Of a stretch of 64,000 nucleotides of DNA, positions 1-9,076 are shown piece after piece. The translations under genes and the position numbers were made by a program. Location: assembly GCA_015069425.1 (NCBI GenBank), contig SVIP01000002.1, positions 38,048 to 102,047 of the forward strand, written 5' to 3'. The first letter of the stretch is position 1; each line of letters starts with the position of its first letter. This DNA is from Clostridiales bacterium. GTDB taxonomy: Bacteria > Bacillota > Clostridia > Christensenellales > Borkfalkiaceae. The notes beneath the pieces are model-generated. The model was given only the letters and a program-made list of their open reading frames with translations, was not told the DNA's origin and made no database searches.

Positions 1-419
1 ACTGCGCTAGCATTTAAAATCGGCCATACTAAAAAATGGCTTAATATTTCTTCGTTTTTAATAGTTACAGTAATATTCCGAACATCATTTTGCAAAATAT
101 GTAAAGATATCCACAGGCTGTGTCTTGTATGAAGTTCTCCAATTTCATTATAACTTAAATATTCAATCGAGCTTGGGTTTATGACTTTACTATGAAATGC
201 AAAACGAAATATAAAGTTGTTACCATCAAACATGACCGCCGTTTTCGGTAATAAAACAAACAGATATATTGCTACAATATCTAATATCACTGCTATAACT
301 AACGCAATGACACTCCAAACAGAAACAAACAGCATTAGAACACTTAAAACTGTCAATATAATACCCGAAACAAACAAGAGTTTACCTATTAATTTATCCC
401 TTTGTGCTATAATTTCCAT
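1..419 (-). CDS. Membrane protein of unknown function, C-terminus off the left edge
   Basis: An open frame starts at ATG 419 and runs without a stop to the window edge, giving 139 visible codons. The start lies 9 bases after the stop of the upstream hydrolase gene and has an AAGG-type ribosome binding site about 10 bases before it. Two hydrophobic segments are visible, roughly residues 12-38 and 40-60, separated by very little. They are followed by a soluble stretch rich in beta-type residues, with FDGNNFIFRF and a W-I-S-L motif. This two-helix plus beta-domain layout resembles small bacterial PH-domain-like membrane proteins, but I cannot name the family. It is the last visible gene of the uvrC-lon-engB operon. 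Confidence 0.7.
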   Translation of the reverse strand, partial: MEIIAQRDKLIGKLLFVSGIILTVLSVLMLFVSVWSVIALVIAVILDIVAIYLFVLLPKTAVMFDGNNFIFRFAFHSKVINPSSIEYLSYNEIGELHTRHSLWISLHILQNDVRNITVTIKNEEILSHFLVWPILNASA

Positions 420-428
420 AAAACAACC

Positions 429-1379
429 TTAATATATATTATTTTCCTTTTCAAATTGACTTATAAAATTAACGTAATTTTCTTTTTCTTTTAGGTAGGC
501 AAGACCATGCCCCGCACCCGAAACACGCATAAATTTTTTTGGTGCGCCACACGCCTCGAATAAATCTTCCGCCATATAAAATGGAACGAAATCGTCGGTA
601 TCCCCGTGAAAAAATATTGTGGGGATTTTTATTTTTTTAACCGACTCTATTGGTGGATTTTCTTCTAAATTAAACCCACCGAATATTTTTGCTCCGAGTT
701 TAATAAATGGATAAAACACAAAAGCTGGTAAGTGCAACTGCTTAATAACCTTTTTGATTATATCCTTTTGTGAGGAAAAACCACAATCACACAAAACGTA
801 CTTGACGTTTTGGGGTAAGTTTTTAGACGCTGTCATAAGAACTGTTGAACCGCCCATAGATACACCGCCTATAATGATATTAACTTCTTCCCCAAACTTT
901 TTAATTGCGTAATCAATCCAAGTAAGACAATCTCTACTTTCTTTTACGCCAAAAGTAACAACACTACCTTCACTTTTTCCGCACGCACGTTGACAAGCCA
1001 AAATAACGTTATGATTAAGTGCAAAACAACGTTCAACCGCACCGCTCATATCACGCTCGGGATCGCCTCTATATCCGTTAAACAAAATTTCTACAGGTGC
1101 ACCTTTTTTACACTCGTAATATTCACCGTAAAGGATTAAACCATCGAAAGACTTGATTTTTATAATTTCTTTAACTCTTGCCCTATTTTCTTTCATCCAT
1201 GAAAGCATTTGCGGATGAAATTCTTCATAAATTTTACCAGGAATTAAAACGAACTCATCATCTTTAAGCGGTTTTCTTTTTCTTGAATAAAAGGTCAACA
1301 GAAAGCAAACGAAAGAGAGCAACAAAATTAAAAATAAAACCGACGCTACAACTATCGGTAAGACTATGTACCAATCCAT
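429..1379 (-). CDS. Membrane-anchored alpha/beta hydrolase
   Basis: 316 residues. An N-terminal membrane helix (about residues 5-31) ends in the basic stop-transfer stretch SRKRK, so the enzyme domain is probably anchored at the membrane. The hydrolase fold shows a nucleophile elbow GVSMGGS near residue 173, an acid in HGDTDDFVP near 260, and the catalytic histidine in GAGHGLAY near 292. The whole resembles the YqkD/BAAT-like group of serine hydrolases, which act on ester or thioester bonds. The substrate cannot be told. It follows engB by 8 bases in the same operon, so it is probably co-transcribed with lon and engB. There is no obvious functional link to them. Confidence 0.85.
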   Translation of the reverse strand: MDWYIVLPIVVASVLFLILLLSFVCFLLTFYSRKRKPLKDDEFVLIPGKIYEEFHPQMLSWMKENRARVKEIIKIKSFDGLILYGEYYECKKGAPVEILFNGYRGDPERDMSGAVERCFALNHNVILACQRACGKSEGSVVTFGVKESRDCLTWIDYAIKKFGEEVNIIIGGVSMGGSTVLMTASKNLPQNVKYVLCDCGFSSQKDIIKKVIKQLHLPAFVFYPFIKLGAKIFGGFNLEENPPIESVKKIKIPTIFFHGDTDDFVPFYMAEDLFEACGAPKKFMRVSGAGHGLAYLKEKENYVNFISQFEKENNIY

Positions 1380-1387
1380 AAAAGCAA

Positions 1388-1984
1388 TTATTCCTCGCTA
1401 CTTTCCTTAACGCTTATCGCTTGTTCAATAAGGGTTAAAACCTGCTCTTTACCAAAGCCTGTCTCTGCAGAAGTTGCAGTAATATCACTAAAGCCAACTT
1501 TTAAATCGGTGGCAATCTCTTGTACTCTAGGCTTAATTTTAGTTTTACCAAGTTTATCCGCCTTAGTTGCGACTAAAACGAACGGAACTGCATAGTGATA
1601 AAGATAATTAACCATCATTTTATCGTCCGCAGTCGGGTCGTGACGAATATCAACTAACGATAAAAGTAGGCGTATGTTTTGTGTAGATAAAAAAGTCTCT
1701 AAAAGTGCGCCCCACTTTTTCTTTTCTTCCTTACTTACTTTGGCAAACCCGTAACCGGGCAAATCCGCAAGCACGAATTCGCCAAAATCAAAATAGTTTA
1801 TCAACCTTGTTCTCCCAGGTGTAACCGAGGTTTTAGCAAGTTTTTTCTTATTTGCAAGCATGTTTATAAGAGAACTTTTGCCAACGTTTGACTTGCCAGC
1901 AACTGCAATTATAGGTTTATCCGTCTTATAAAACTTATCCGCACTTGCAACGCTAGTTATAAACGTTGCGTCCTTAATTTTCAT
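1388..1984 (-). CDS. engB: Ribosome biogenesis GTPase EngB (YsxC/YihA)
   Basis: 198 residues, the usual length of the family. The GTPase motifs are clear: G1 GKSNVGKSS at residues 30-38, the G2 threonine in TPGRT, G3 DLPGYG, and G4 TKAD. EngB is an essential GTPase that helps assemble the large ribosomal subunit. The gene begins 9 bases after the stop of lon, and the lon-ysxC order is a conserved Firmicutes arrangement that supports the call. Translation starts at ATG 1984, where the product begins MKIKDATFI as in other family members. Confidence 0.96.
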   Translation of the reverse strand: MKIKDATFITSVASADKFYKTDKPIIAVAGKSNVGKSSLINMLANKKKLAKTSVTPGRTRLINYFDFGEFVLADLPGYGFAKVSKEEKKKWGALLETFLSTQNIRLLLSLVDIRHDPTADDKMMVNYLYHYAVPFVLVATKADKLGKTKIKPRVQEIATDLKVGFSDITATSAETGFGKEQVLTLIEQAISVKESSEE

Positions 1985-1993
1985 AATCTCACC

Positions 1994-4390
1994 TTAAAAT
2001 TTTATCGCACGTTCAAAAACTTCTTCCACGCTAGTCGCTGTGATAAAATTAATTTCCTTTCGTATTTCTTCGGGGATTTCCGTCAAATCTTTCTTGTTAT
2101 CTATTGGGACAATAACTTCTTTAATACCCTGTCTAAATGCCGCAAGCGCCTTTTCTTTAAGTCCGCCTATTGCTAAAACCTTACCACGGAGAGTAATTTC
2201 CCCCGTCATCGCAACGCTCTTTTTAACAGGCTTTTTAATTAATGCTGAAAGTATTGCTGTTGCCATAGTTATACCTGCGCTCGGACCGTCCTTTGGCGTT
2301 GCGCCCTCTGGAACGTGAATATGAATATCAGTATTTTCAAAAAGGTTTTCATCTATTGAAAATTTATTAGCGTTTGACCTAATATAACTGATTGCCGCAC
2401 GTGCAGACTCTTTCATAACGTCGCCAAGTTTACCAGTTAGAACTATTTCACCTTTACCTTTCATAAGCCCCACTTCGATAGTTAAAGTAGTTCCCCCAAC
2501 ACTCGTCCACGCAAGTCCGGTGCAAGCACCTATTTCGTCCTTTTCTAAAGACATATCTTTTTGATGCTTTCTAATTCCTAAATAATTTTCCACGTCTTTA
2601 GCAGTAATTTTTTGTTTTCTTAAACGAGAATTTTCTGCAACTTTTATGGCTATTTTTCTAATTACGCCCGCTATTTCTCTATCTAAATTTCTAACACCCG
2701 CCTCCATAGTGTAACCACTAATTACTTCAGATATAGCCTCGTCGGTAAAATCTATCTTGCTCTCCTTAACACCGTTTAATTTTAGTTGTTTTGGTATAAG
2801 ATAGCGTTTAGCAATCTGCAACTTTTCTTCGTTGGTGTATCCCGTAAGTTCAATAACTTCCATACGGTCAAGTAATGGATGCGGAATAGTGTCAATAGAA
2901 TTGGCGGTGGTTATAAACATAACCTTTGAAAGGTCCATAGGAACTTCTAGGTATCTATCTCTAAACGTAGTATTTTGCTCGGGGTCTAACACTTCTAAAA
3001 GTGCGCTTGCAGGGTCGCCGTGAATATCCGACGATAACTTATCAATCTCGTCTAAAAGAAAAACGGGATTAGAAGAGCCTGCATTTTTAAGCCCAAAAAC
3101 AATTCTGCCAGGCATTGCGCCAACGTAAGTTTTTCTATGCCCTCTAATTTCCGCCTCATCCTTACCGCCACCTAAACTCATTCTCACGAATTTTCTATTA
3201 AGCGCACGAGCAATACTCGTCGCCACTGAAGTTTTACCAACCCCTGGAGGCCCGACAAAACATAGAATAGGACCTTTAATTTCTTTAGTTAATTGCAAAA
3301 CTGCCAAATATTCAACAATCCTTTGCTTAACTTTTTCTAAACCAAAGTGGTCTTTATCTAAAACTTCTTTAGCAAACTTTAAGTCCTCGGTATCTTCCGT
3401 CACTTGGTTAAACGGAAGTTCCTTTATCCAATCTAAATAATTTAAAATTATAGAATAATCTGGAGAAGATGGATTGATTTTACTTAGTCTAGAAATTTCT
3501 TTTAACGCCTTTTCCTCCACTTCTTTAGGCAAGTTCTTTTCTAAAATTTGCTCTTTTAATTGGTCAATTTCTTCTGGATCGTCACCAAGTTCAGAGTGAA
3601 TGGCTTTGAGTTGTTCACGAAGATAGAATTCTTTTTGACTCTTATCTATGTTGCCTTTAACCTTTTCGCTAATCTTTTTTTCTATTTTAACAATCTCCAA
3701 CTCTCTTTCAAAAAGCATTTTAAAATCGGTAATTCTCTTTAAAGTATCGTCAGTTTCTAATAATGCTTGAACGATGCCATCTTTTAGTGGAACTACTGAT
3801 AAAGCGTTATCTATAAATTCGTTAGGGTCTGTCAATTTACTAACTGCCTCAAGCATCTCTCTAGAAATATTCTTATTAACAGATGCATAATCGGTAAACG
3901 CAGTTTTGGCAACTCTTAAATACGCCTCAGCCTCGTTTTGGTCGGAAACGGGAGTATAAATCTTTTCATATACTGTTGCGGAAAAATATTTCTTGCCGTT
4001 TTTATTTTTAGCCTCGCTTATTTCCCTTGCTCCCGCACGATATAAAGCTTCAACGCTAACTTTCGTGTGTCCATTGCCTTGAATTCTAATGACTTGCTTA
4101 ATTTTAGCAACCACTCCCACCGTAAAAAAATCAGTTACTTTAGGAATCTCAACCGCAGCGTTCTTCTGTGCGCAAATAAAAATCTCTGAACCACTTTTAA
4201 CGGCAACGTCAACTGCCGTTACCGAAATTTCTCTACCTACGTCAAAATTTAAAAAGGTATTCGGGAATAAAACCTTTCCACGAAGTGCAATCACGGGAAT
4301 AGTCTTTTCACTTTTATCCACGTTTTCCGTTCTTTTAACGCCCTCTTCTAATATGTGTTCTATAAATTTGTTCACGTCTTTTTCTAGCAT
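1994..4390 (-). CDS. lon: ATP-dependent Lon protease
   Basis: 798 residues, full length for LonA. The order is N-terminal substrate-binding domain (to about 300), AAA+ module with Walker A GPPGVGKT at 380-387 and Walker B FLLDEID near 444-450, then the protease domain. The catalytic serine lies in KDGPSAG (Ser704) and the lysine partner in GGLKEK (Lys747), spaced 43 residues apart as in E. coli Lon. It degrades misfolded and regulatory proteins in the cytoplasm. It sits between a HAD phosphatase (22 bases upstream) and engB (9 bases downstream). No CIRCE or other heat-shock element is visible directly in front of it. Confidence 0.98.
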   Translation of the reverse strand: MLEKDVNKFIEHILEEGVKRTENVDKSEKTIPVIALRGKVLFPNTFLNFDVGREISVTAVDVAVKSGSEIFICAQKNAAVEIPKVTDFFTVGVVAKIKQVIRIQGNGHTKVSVEALYRAGAREISEAKNKNGKKYFSATVYEKIYTPVSDQNEAEAYLRVAKTAFTDYASVNKNISREMLEAVSKLTDPNEFIDNALSVVPLKDGIVQALLETDDTLKRITDFKMLFERELEIVKIEKKISEKVKGNIDKSQKEFYLREQLKAIHSELGDDPEEIDQLKEQILEKNLPKEVEEKALKEISRLSKINPSSPDYSIILNYLDWIKELPFNQVTEDTEDLKFAKEVLDKDHFGLEKVKQRIVEYLAVLQLTKEIKGPILCFVGPPGVGKTSVATSIARALNRKFVRMSLGGGKDEAEIRGHRKTYVGAMPGRIVFGLKNAGSSNPVFLLDEIDKLSSDIHGDPASALLEVLDPEQNTTFRDRYLEVPMDLSKVMFITTANSIDTIPHPLLDRMEVIELTGYTNEEKLQIAKRYLIPKQLKLNGVKESKIDFTDEAISEVISGYTMEAGVRNLDREIAGVIRKIAIKVAENSRLRKQKITAKDVENYLGIRKHQKDMSLEKDEIGACTGLAWTSVGGTTLTIEVGLMKGKGEIVLTGKLGDVMKESARAAISYIRSNANKFSIDENLFENTDIHIHVPEGATPKDGPSAGITMATAILSALIKKPVKKSVAMTGEITLRGKVLAIGGLKEKALAAFRQGIKEVIVPIDNKKDLTEIPEEIRKEINFITATSVEEVFERAIKF

Positions 4391-4412
4391 ATCTCACCTA
4401 TCTTATGTATCA

Positions 4413-5219
4413 CTATAAACAATATTTTTCTAATAAGTATTTTACAGGATTATCCTTAAATGGAACTGTAATTTCATCTGCAACTGCTTTTAATTCCTCT
4501 TTTCCGTCACCAACTGCAACCCCATGCCACGGTCCGGAAATTAACCCTATATCGTTAGTACTATCTCCAACGGCAATAACTTTTTCAAGTGGAATATTAA
4601 ATCGTTTTGCTAAAAAACGCACAGCGTTTCCTTTATCGCAACTAGGATTAATAGCCTCAATCAAACAAGTAGCACCGCTATTAAAAACCATTTCCTTTCG
4701 GTCATAAACTTGATTAAGTTTTTTAACCGCTAAATTAACAAGCGTGTCGTCGCCAAGTCCACAGACCTTACAGACGTTGCCCTTTTGTTTTTTTATCTCC
4801 TCGATAATATCGCTAGGAACGCCTTTTAGTCCCGTTGCATTTTCGTAAACCTCGACGTAAGGGGAGCGTTTTTCAATATAAAACCCCTCTTCACCGTACG
4901 CTATCGGGGATAGACCTGCATTTCTGATTTCTTCAACGGCTTTTATTGCAAGTTCGCAACTTAAACCACCTTCAAATATAGTTTGACCACTTTCAATATC
5001 TGATATTCTCGAGCCTTGAAAGGAAACTACTAAACCTTTTAGCCCATGCTTTTTCAAAATTTTATTTATGGACGAAGTTTCACGCCCAGAGCAAACAACG
5101 AATATACCGCCCTTTTCGATAAAGCGATTAATCGCCTCTAGCGTTCCGCTATCAATATCGTTTTTCGGAGCTAAACCTAAAGTTCCGTCATAGTCGCTTA
5201 AAAATAATTTATATTTCAT
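4413..5219 (-). CDS. Cof-type HAD-superfamily hydrolase
   Basis: 268 residues. Motif I is LSDYDGT near the N-terminus, motif II is CSGRE, and motif IV is VGDSTND with GVAVGDG following. A large cap domain lies between motifs II and III (about residues 85-190), as in the Cof/YidA class of sugar-phosphate and nucleotide phosphatases. The last aspartate pair of motif IV is intact, so activity is likely. Substrates of this class are broad and cannot be assigned from sequence. The start codon overlaps the uvrC stop by four bases (ATGA), indicating translational coupling. Confidence 0.9.
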   Translation of the reverse strand: MKYKLFLSDYDGTLGLAPKNDIDSGTLEAINRFIEKGGIFVVCSGRETSSINKILKKHGLKGLVVSFQGSRISDIESGQTIFEGGLSCELAIKAVEEIRNAGLSPIAYGEEGFYIEKRSPYVEVYENATGLKGVPSDIIEEIKKQKGNVCKVCGLGDDTLVNLAVKKLNQVYDRKEMVFNSGATCLIEAINPSCDKGNAVRFLAKRFNIPLEKVIAVGDSTNDIGLISGPWHGVAVGDGKEELKAVADEITVPFKDNPVKYLLEKYCL

Positions 5220-7039
5220 TTTAGCCCTTCCTTAGTTAAAAAATTTATAATATTGGTTGCCATCTCGTCGCCTATACCTTGCACCGTCTTAAGTTCTTCT
5301 GCCGTTGCGGAAATTATGCCCGATAAATCCTTAAACCGCTCGATAAGTGCATGCTTTTTAACCTTGCCTAGTCCTTTAACACCGTCCAAAGCCGAAGACA
5401 GCGAGCGTTTACCTCTCAAAGAATGGTGATAGGTTATGGCAAAGCGATGCGCCTCGTCACGAATTCTTTGTAGCATTTTCAAGCAATAATCTCGTCTTTC
5501 TAAAATAACTGGATTAGGATTTCCTACTAAGAAGATTTCCTCTTCACGCTCTGCAAGTGAAATTAAATCAATATCTGTTATATTAAACTCTTCAAAAACG
5601 GCTTTAACGCTACTTAATTGCCCTTTTCCACCATCTACTATGATTAAATCGGGTTTTGGGAACTTTTCCGCATCAGAAGAGAGGCGTGCTAAACGCCTAC
5701 GCATAACTTCTTGGTGGCTTTTATAATCGTCCGCACCCTCAACCGTTTTAATCTTAAATCTGCGATAAGAATCAAAATCAGGCTCACCGTCAATAAAGAC
5801 GACCATACTTCCCACTTTATCAACACCGCTAATATTGGAAATATCGTAACATTCCATACGCTTTGGGTAATTTTTAAGGGCAAGTTTTTCTTGCAAAGTT
5901 TTGCAAGCGGTAACAGTCATATCGTTTTTATGCTTGATTTTATCAACTGCTGTTAAAAGATGCTCTTCTGCATTTACCCCAGCCATATCGGCTAACTGTT
6001 TTCTAACGCCTTGCTTAACAGTTAAAATACTAACTGCCTTGCCAAATTCTTTTTTTAAATACCCCTCTAATAAGTCTGTATCAGCAACTTCTGTTGCAGA
6101 GATAATTTCGTCTGGTATATCAGAATCCTTTTTATAATATCTACTAATAAATTCAGATAACGCCTCGCCGTCAGATAAGGTTGCACTCTCAAATGCAAAA
6201 TTTTTACTGCCGAGCATTCTGCCATTTCTAACTATTAATAGGTTTACGGTTGAATAAATACCATTCGCACGGTAAGCTAATACGTCTGCGTTTAAGAATT
6301 TATTGAGCGAAGTAATTCTTTTCAGTTTGATTTTATCAAGCCCTAAAAGGTTCTCTTTATATCGAAGTGCAAGTTCAAATTCTTCACGCTCTGCCGCCTC
6401 TTGCATTTTTTCTTTTAAGAGTTTTTCCGCATAAGCCGTTTCTCCGTTTAAAAAGTCTACAGCACTATTTACTAAGGCATCATACTCTTCTTTGTTTATA
6501 AACCCAGCACAAGGAGCAGGACATTTTTTAATGTGATAATTTAGGCAAGGTTTAATAGCCTTTTCGGGATTAAGCTTTTTGTCACAAGGACGCACGGAAA
6601 AAGCAAGATTAAGTATTTCCAAAACAGACTTAACCGAAATGCCACCCATAAATGGCCCGAAATATTTTGCGCCGTCCTTTTTAATTTTTCTCGTTACCGA
6701 AAAGGTTGGGAAAGGCTCTTTTAAGTCGATTTTAATATACGGATAGGTTTTGTCGTCCTTTAATAGTATATTATATCTCGGTTTATGCTTTTTTATTAAA
6801 TTGTTTTCTAACGACAGTGCGTCTATCTCACTCGGAACGATAATATAGTAAAAGTCAGCGATATTTTTAACCATAGCCATAACCTTTTCGGTTTTAACGG
6901 TATTAAAAAAATATTGCCTTACACGATTTTTAAGATTTTTTGCCTTTCCGACGTAAATTATTTGACCGTCGCTACCCAACATAACGTAAACACCGGGATT
7001 TGTTGGCAAATGTTGTAATTTATCTTCTATTATCCCCAC
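5216..7039 (-). CDS. uvrC: Excinuclease ABC subunit C
   Basis: 607 residues, typical for UvrC, the nuclease that makes both cuts in nucleotide excision repair. The N-terminal GIY-YIG domain shows GVYVM and IIYVGKAKNLKNRVRQYF. A UVR coiled region lies near residues 195-230, the RNase H-like C-terminal nuclease region is recognisable from MECYDIS and IVDGGKGQ, and the protein ends in helix-hairpin-helix repeats (VKGLGKVKKHALI, VQGIGDEMATNI). The start is GTG at 7039. No Shine-Dalgarno sequence precedes it, and a promoter -10 box ends six bases before the start, so the message may be leaderless. It heads the operon with the HAD hydrolase and lon. Confidence 0.97.
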   Translation of the reverse strand: MGIIEDKLQHLPTNPGVYVMLGSDGQIIYVGKAKNLKNRVRQYFFNTVKTEKVMAMVKNIADFYYIIVPSEIDALSLENNLIKKHKPRYNILLKDDKTYPYIKIDLKEPFPTFSVTRKIKKDGAKYFGPFMGGISVKSVLEILNLAFSVRPCDKKLNPEKAIKPCLNYHIKKCPAPCAGFINKEEYDALVNSAVDFLNGETAYAEKLLKEKMQEAAEREEFELALRYKENLLGLDKIKLKRITSLNKFLNADVLAYRANGIYSTVNLLIVRNGRMLGSKNFAFESATLSDGEALSEFISRYYKKDSDIPDEIISATEVADTDLLEGYLKKEFGKAVSILTVKQGVRKQLADMAGVNAEEHLLTAVDKIKHKNDMTVTACKTLQEKLALKNYPKRMECYDISNISGVDKVGSMVVFIDGEPDFDSYRRFKIKTVEGADDYKSHQEVMRRRLARLSSDAEKFPKPDLIIVDGGKGQLSSVKAVFEEFNITDIDLISLAEREEEIFLVGNPNPVILERRDYCLKMLQRIRDEAHRFAITYHHSLRGKRSLSSALDGVKGLGKVKKHALIERFKDLSGIISATAEELKTVQGIGDEMATNIINFLTKEGLK

Positions 7040-7045
7040 ATTAAC

Positions 7046-7074
7046 ATTATAACCGATTTTATTCTAATTTACAA
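7046..7074 (-). promoter_or_regulatory. Promoter of uvrC operon
   Basis: On the minus strand TTGTAA (7074-7069) and TATAAT (7051-7046) are separated by 17 bases. Only six bases separate the -10 box from the GTG start of uvrC, so transcription would begin at or next to the start codon. Confidence 0.65.
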
Positions 7075-7078
7075 GCAC

Positions 7079-7411
7079 TTAATACCCCAAAAATTCCACA
7101 CCCTTTAAAAGAACGTCGTTTAATATTTCATTTCTAAGCGAATAAAACACAACTTTCCCTTGACGCCTTGTAGTAACGGCATTTAAATTTTTTAATAATC
7201 TTAATTGATGCGATACTGTCGTTTGATTAAGTTTAAGCAAATTAGATAGGTCACTGACACACATCTCACTGATTGCTAAAGCGGAAATCATTCTTAGTCT
7301 CGTATAATCGGAAAAAATCGAGAAAAAACAAACTAAATCGTCTAAAATTTCTCCGTTCGGCACGTAATCGTTAACCAAGGTTTGTAATCTCTTGTCAAGT
7401 AATAATTCCAT
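7079..7411 (-). CDS. ArsR/SmtB-family transcriptional regulator
   Basis: 110 residues with a winged helix-turn-helix: MISALAISEMCVSDLSNLLKLNQTTVSHQLRLLKNLNAV, then the wing region TRRQGKVVFYSL. The layout is that of ArsR/SmtB metal or stress sensors, which leave their operator when the ligand binds. The classic alpha3 metal motif ELCVCD is here EMCVSD, so only one of its two cysteines remains. Metal sensing through that site is doubtful. AAAGGAG precedes the ATG. A dyad at 7426-7448 lies directly upstream and suggests autoregulation. No transporter or metallothionein is adjacent; the only divergent neighbour is the tiny protein at 7534. Confidence 0.9.
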   Translation of the reverse strand: MELLLDKRLQTLVNDYVPNGEILDDLVCFFSIFSDYTRLRMISALAISEMCVSDLSNLLKLNQTTVSHQLRLLKNLNAVTTRRQGKVVFYSLRNEILNDVLLKGVEFLGY

Positions 7412-7425
7412 AATAGGTCTCCTTT

Positions 7426-7448
7426 ATATACATTGAATGAACATATAT
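7426..7448. promoter_or_regulatory. Candidate ArsR operator
   Basis: A 23-base imperfect palindrome with ATATA/TATAT ends and a CATTGAATG core, 16 of 22 positions symmetric. It sits right in front of the arsR ribosome binding site and has the AT-rich dyad form of ArsR/SmtB operators. It could also act on the divergent small gene at 7534. Confidence 0.55.
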
Positions 7449-7533
7449 TATCACAATAAGAATAAGTTATTTTAAAAATAAATGGCGCATAAAATAGAAA
7501 AAGAGCGTATTTTAAAAAACTTGGAGGTTAAAC

Positions 7534-7713
7534 ATGAATAATAACTTAACTCTAATTGCGCTTTTATTTTTGCTGTTGTGTAATAATAATATAAACACTA
7601 CACAACTATTATTGCTGTTAGCCTTACTATCGACAAGCGGTTGCGGTAATTTATTCAACACCTTTAATAATACAAACAATAACTGCAACAACTACAACAC
7701 TAACTTTAACTGA
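7534..7713 (+). CDS. Small Asn/Leu-rich hydrophobic protein, unknown
   Basis: 59 codons with a strong GGAGG ribosome binding site at 7523-7527 and an intrinsic terminator just after the stop, so this is very likely a real gene. The product has two hydrophobic leucine-rich stretches (residues 5-16 and 24-33) split by NNNINTT, and a hydrophilic tail made almost entirely of Asn, Thr, Tyr, Phe and two Cys. A TSGCGN segment at residues 34-39 resembles a lipobox but is too far from the N-terminus to be a normal signal peptide. Small Asn-rich proteins of this look occur near sporulation and envelope genes in Clostridia. I cannot assign a function. Confidence 0.7.
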   Translation: MNNNLTLIALLFLLLCNNNINTTQLLLLLALLSTSGCGNLFNTFNNTNNNCNNYNTNFN

Positions 7714-7730
7714 AAAACAATAGAAAAAAA

Positions 7731-7757
7731 GCAGGTCGTTGACCTGCTTTTGTTTAT
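7731..7757 (+). terminator. Intrinsic terminator after the small Asn-rich gene
   Basis: GCAGGTC, a GTT loop and GACCTGC form a perfect 7-base stem followed by TTTTGTTTATTTT. It lies 17 bases after the stop codon. Confidence 0.9.
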
Positions 7758-7766
7758 TTTATAAAG

Positions 7767-7933
7767 TTTAAGCGGTTAGTTGCGAGTGCGATATTAGACA
7801 CTTGTTCTGAATGCCTTTTTAAGGAATTAGATACGAGTAAGACGAGAAAAGTGAAAAACCACCGACAGGCGCGTACTTTTTGTACGTAACTGTTGGTGGT
7901 TTGATACTTGACAAAGTATTACGAAGTATATAA
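7767..7933. repeat. Intergenic repeat element, copy A
   Basis: The left part (TTTAAGCGGTTAG, then GCGAG, then TTAGAC) and the right end (ACGAAGTATATAA) match in order the ends of the element at 20219-20343 (TTAAACGGTTTAG, GCGAG, TTAGAC; ACGAAGTTTATAA). The interior differs. It fills most of the 231-base gap between the small Asn-rich gene and gapdh and includes the gapdh terminator hairpin. Confidence 0.4.
7854..7902 (-). terminator. Terminator of gapdh
   Basis: A two-part stem: outer AACCACCGACAG/CTGTTGGTGGTT with one G-U pair, inner CGTAC/GTACG. Read on the minus strand it is followed by TTTTTCACTTTTC. It lies about 45 bases after the gapdh stop. Confidence 0.75.
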
Positions 7934-7944
7934 TCCCTTAAAAA

Positions 7945-8967
7945 TTAGATTTCTGAGAAATACTTAATAGTTCTTACCATTTGGCTGGTGTATGAGTTTT
8001 CGTTGTCATACCAAGAAACAACTTGTACTTGATAAGTTTCATCGTCAATCTTAGATACCATGGTTTGAGTAGCATCGAAGAGTGAACCAAACTTCATACC
8101 GATAACGTCAGATGATACGATTTCGTCGGTGTTGTAGCCGAAAGATTCGGTAGCTTGTGCTTTCATAGCAGCGTTGATGCCGTCTTTGGTTACGTCCTTA
8201 CCCTTAACAACTGCGATAAGGATAGTGGTTGAACCAGTAGCAGTAGGAACACGTTGAGCAGCACCGATAAGCTTGCCGTTGAGTTCAGGAATAACGAGAC
8301 CGATTGCTTTAGCAGCACCAGTTGAGTTAGGAACAATGTTCATTGCACCTGCTCTTGAACGTCTCTTATCACCCTTTCTTTGTGGACCGTCAAGAATCAT
8401 TTGGTCACCAGTGTAAGCGTGAACGGTAGTCATGATACCAGATTGGATAGGAGCGTAATCGTTAAGAGCCTTAGCCATAGGAGCAAGACAGTTAGTGGTG
8501 CAAGATGCAGCAGAAATGATCTTGTCTTCAGCAGTTAAGCTCTTGTGGTTTACGTTGTAAACGATAGTGGGGAGGTCGTTACCTGCAGGAGCAGAAATAA
8601 CAACTTTCTTAGCACCAGCAACGATGTGTGCTTGTGCTTTTTCTTTGCTGGTATAGAAACCAGTACATTCTAAAACAACGTCAACGTCGTATTGAGCCCA
8701 TGGGCATTCAGCAGCGTTAGCGCATTTAGAAATTTTAATTTCTTTTCCGTCAACAATGATTGAATCTTCAGTAGATTCAACAGTGTGACCTTGAGCTACG
8801 TAGTTACCTTGCATTGTGTCGTATTTAAGAAGATGAGCGAGCATTTCTGGGCTGGTAAGGTCGTTGATAGCAACAACTTCATAACCTTCTGCGCCGAACA
8901 TCTGTCTGAAAGCAAGACGACCGATACGTCCGAAACCGTTAATTGCAACTTTAGTTACTTTTGACAT
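7945..8967 (-). CDS. gap: Glyceraldehyde-3-phosphate dehydrogenase
   Basis: 340 residues from ATG 8967. The longest frame begins further upstream, but TCCTCC on the plus strand at 8975-8980 gives a GGAGGA site 8 bases before this ATG, and the product then begins [17 protein letters not shown], the standard Rossmann start. The catalytic cysteine lies in [12 protein letters not shown], and the active-site histidine region is [10 protein letters not shown]. The enzyme oxidises glyceraldehyde-3-phosphate to 1,3-bisphosphoglycerate with NAD and is tetrameric and cytoplasmic. It is transcribed alone from a strong promoter at 9035-9063. It does not lie in the usual gap-pgk-tpi cluster, although aldolase is close by on the other strand. 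Confidence 0.98.
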   Translation of the reverse strand: MSKVTKVAINGFGRIGRLAFRQMFGAEGYEVVAINDLTSPEMLAHLLKYDTMQGNYVAQGHTVESTEDSIIVDGKEIKISKCANAAECPWAQYDVDVVLECTGFYTSKEKAQAHIVAGAKKVVISAPAGNDLPTIVYNVNHKSLTAEDKIISAASCTTNCLAPMAKALNDYAPIQSGIMTTVHAYTGDQMILDGPQRKGDKRRSRAGAMNIVPNSTGAAKAIGLVIPELNGKLIGAAQRVPTATGSTTILIAVVKGKDVTKDGINAAMKAQATESFGYNTDEIVSSDVIGMKFGSLFDATQTMVSKIDDETYQVQVVSWYDNENSYTSQMVRTIKYFSEI

Positions 8968-9034
8968 TCTAATGTCCTCCAAATATGATTTTTTTTCTAA
9001 AATTTTTAAATTTTTTCCAAATTTCGTCTTATAC

Positions 9035-9063
9035 ATTATATCCCTAAAACCGCATTAAGTCAA
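9035..9063 (-). promoter_or_regulatory. Promoter of gapdh
   Basis: Minus strand TTGACT, 17-base spacer, TATAAT. The leader of about 60 bases is very T-rich and ends in the GGAGG site of gapdh. Confidence 0.85.
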
Positions 9064-9076
9064 TCGTTTATAAGCG

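Noticed and set aside
217..432. Plus-strand frame of 71 codons at the left edge
   Set aside because: It lies antisense to a better minus-strand frame (1-419) that has a ribosome binding site, two membrane helices and operon spacing.
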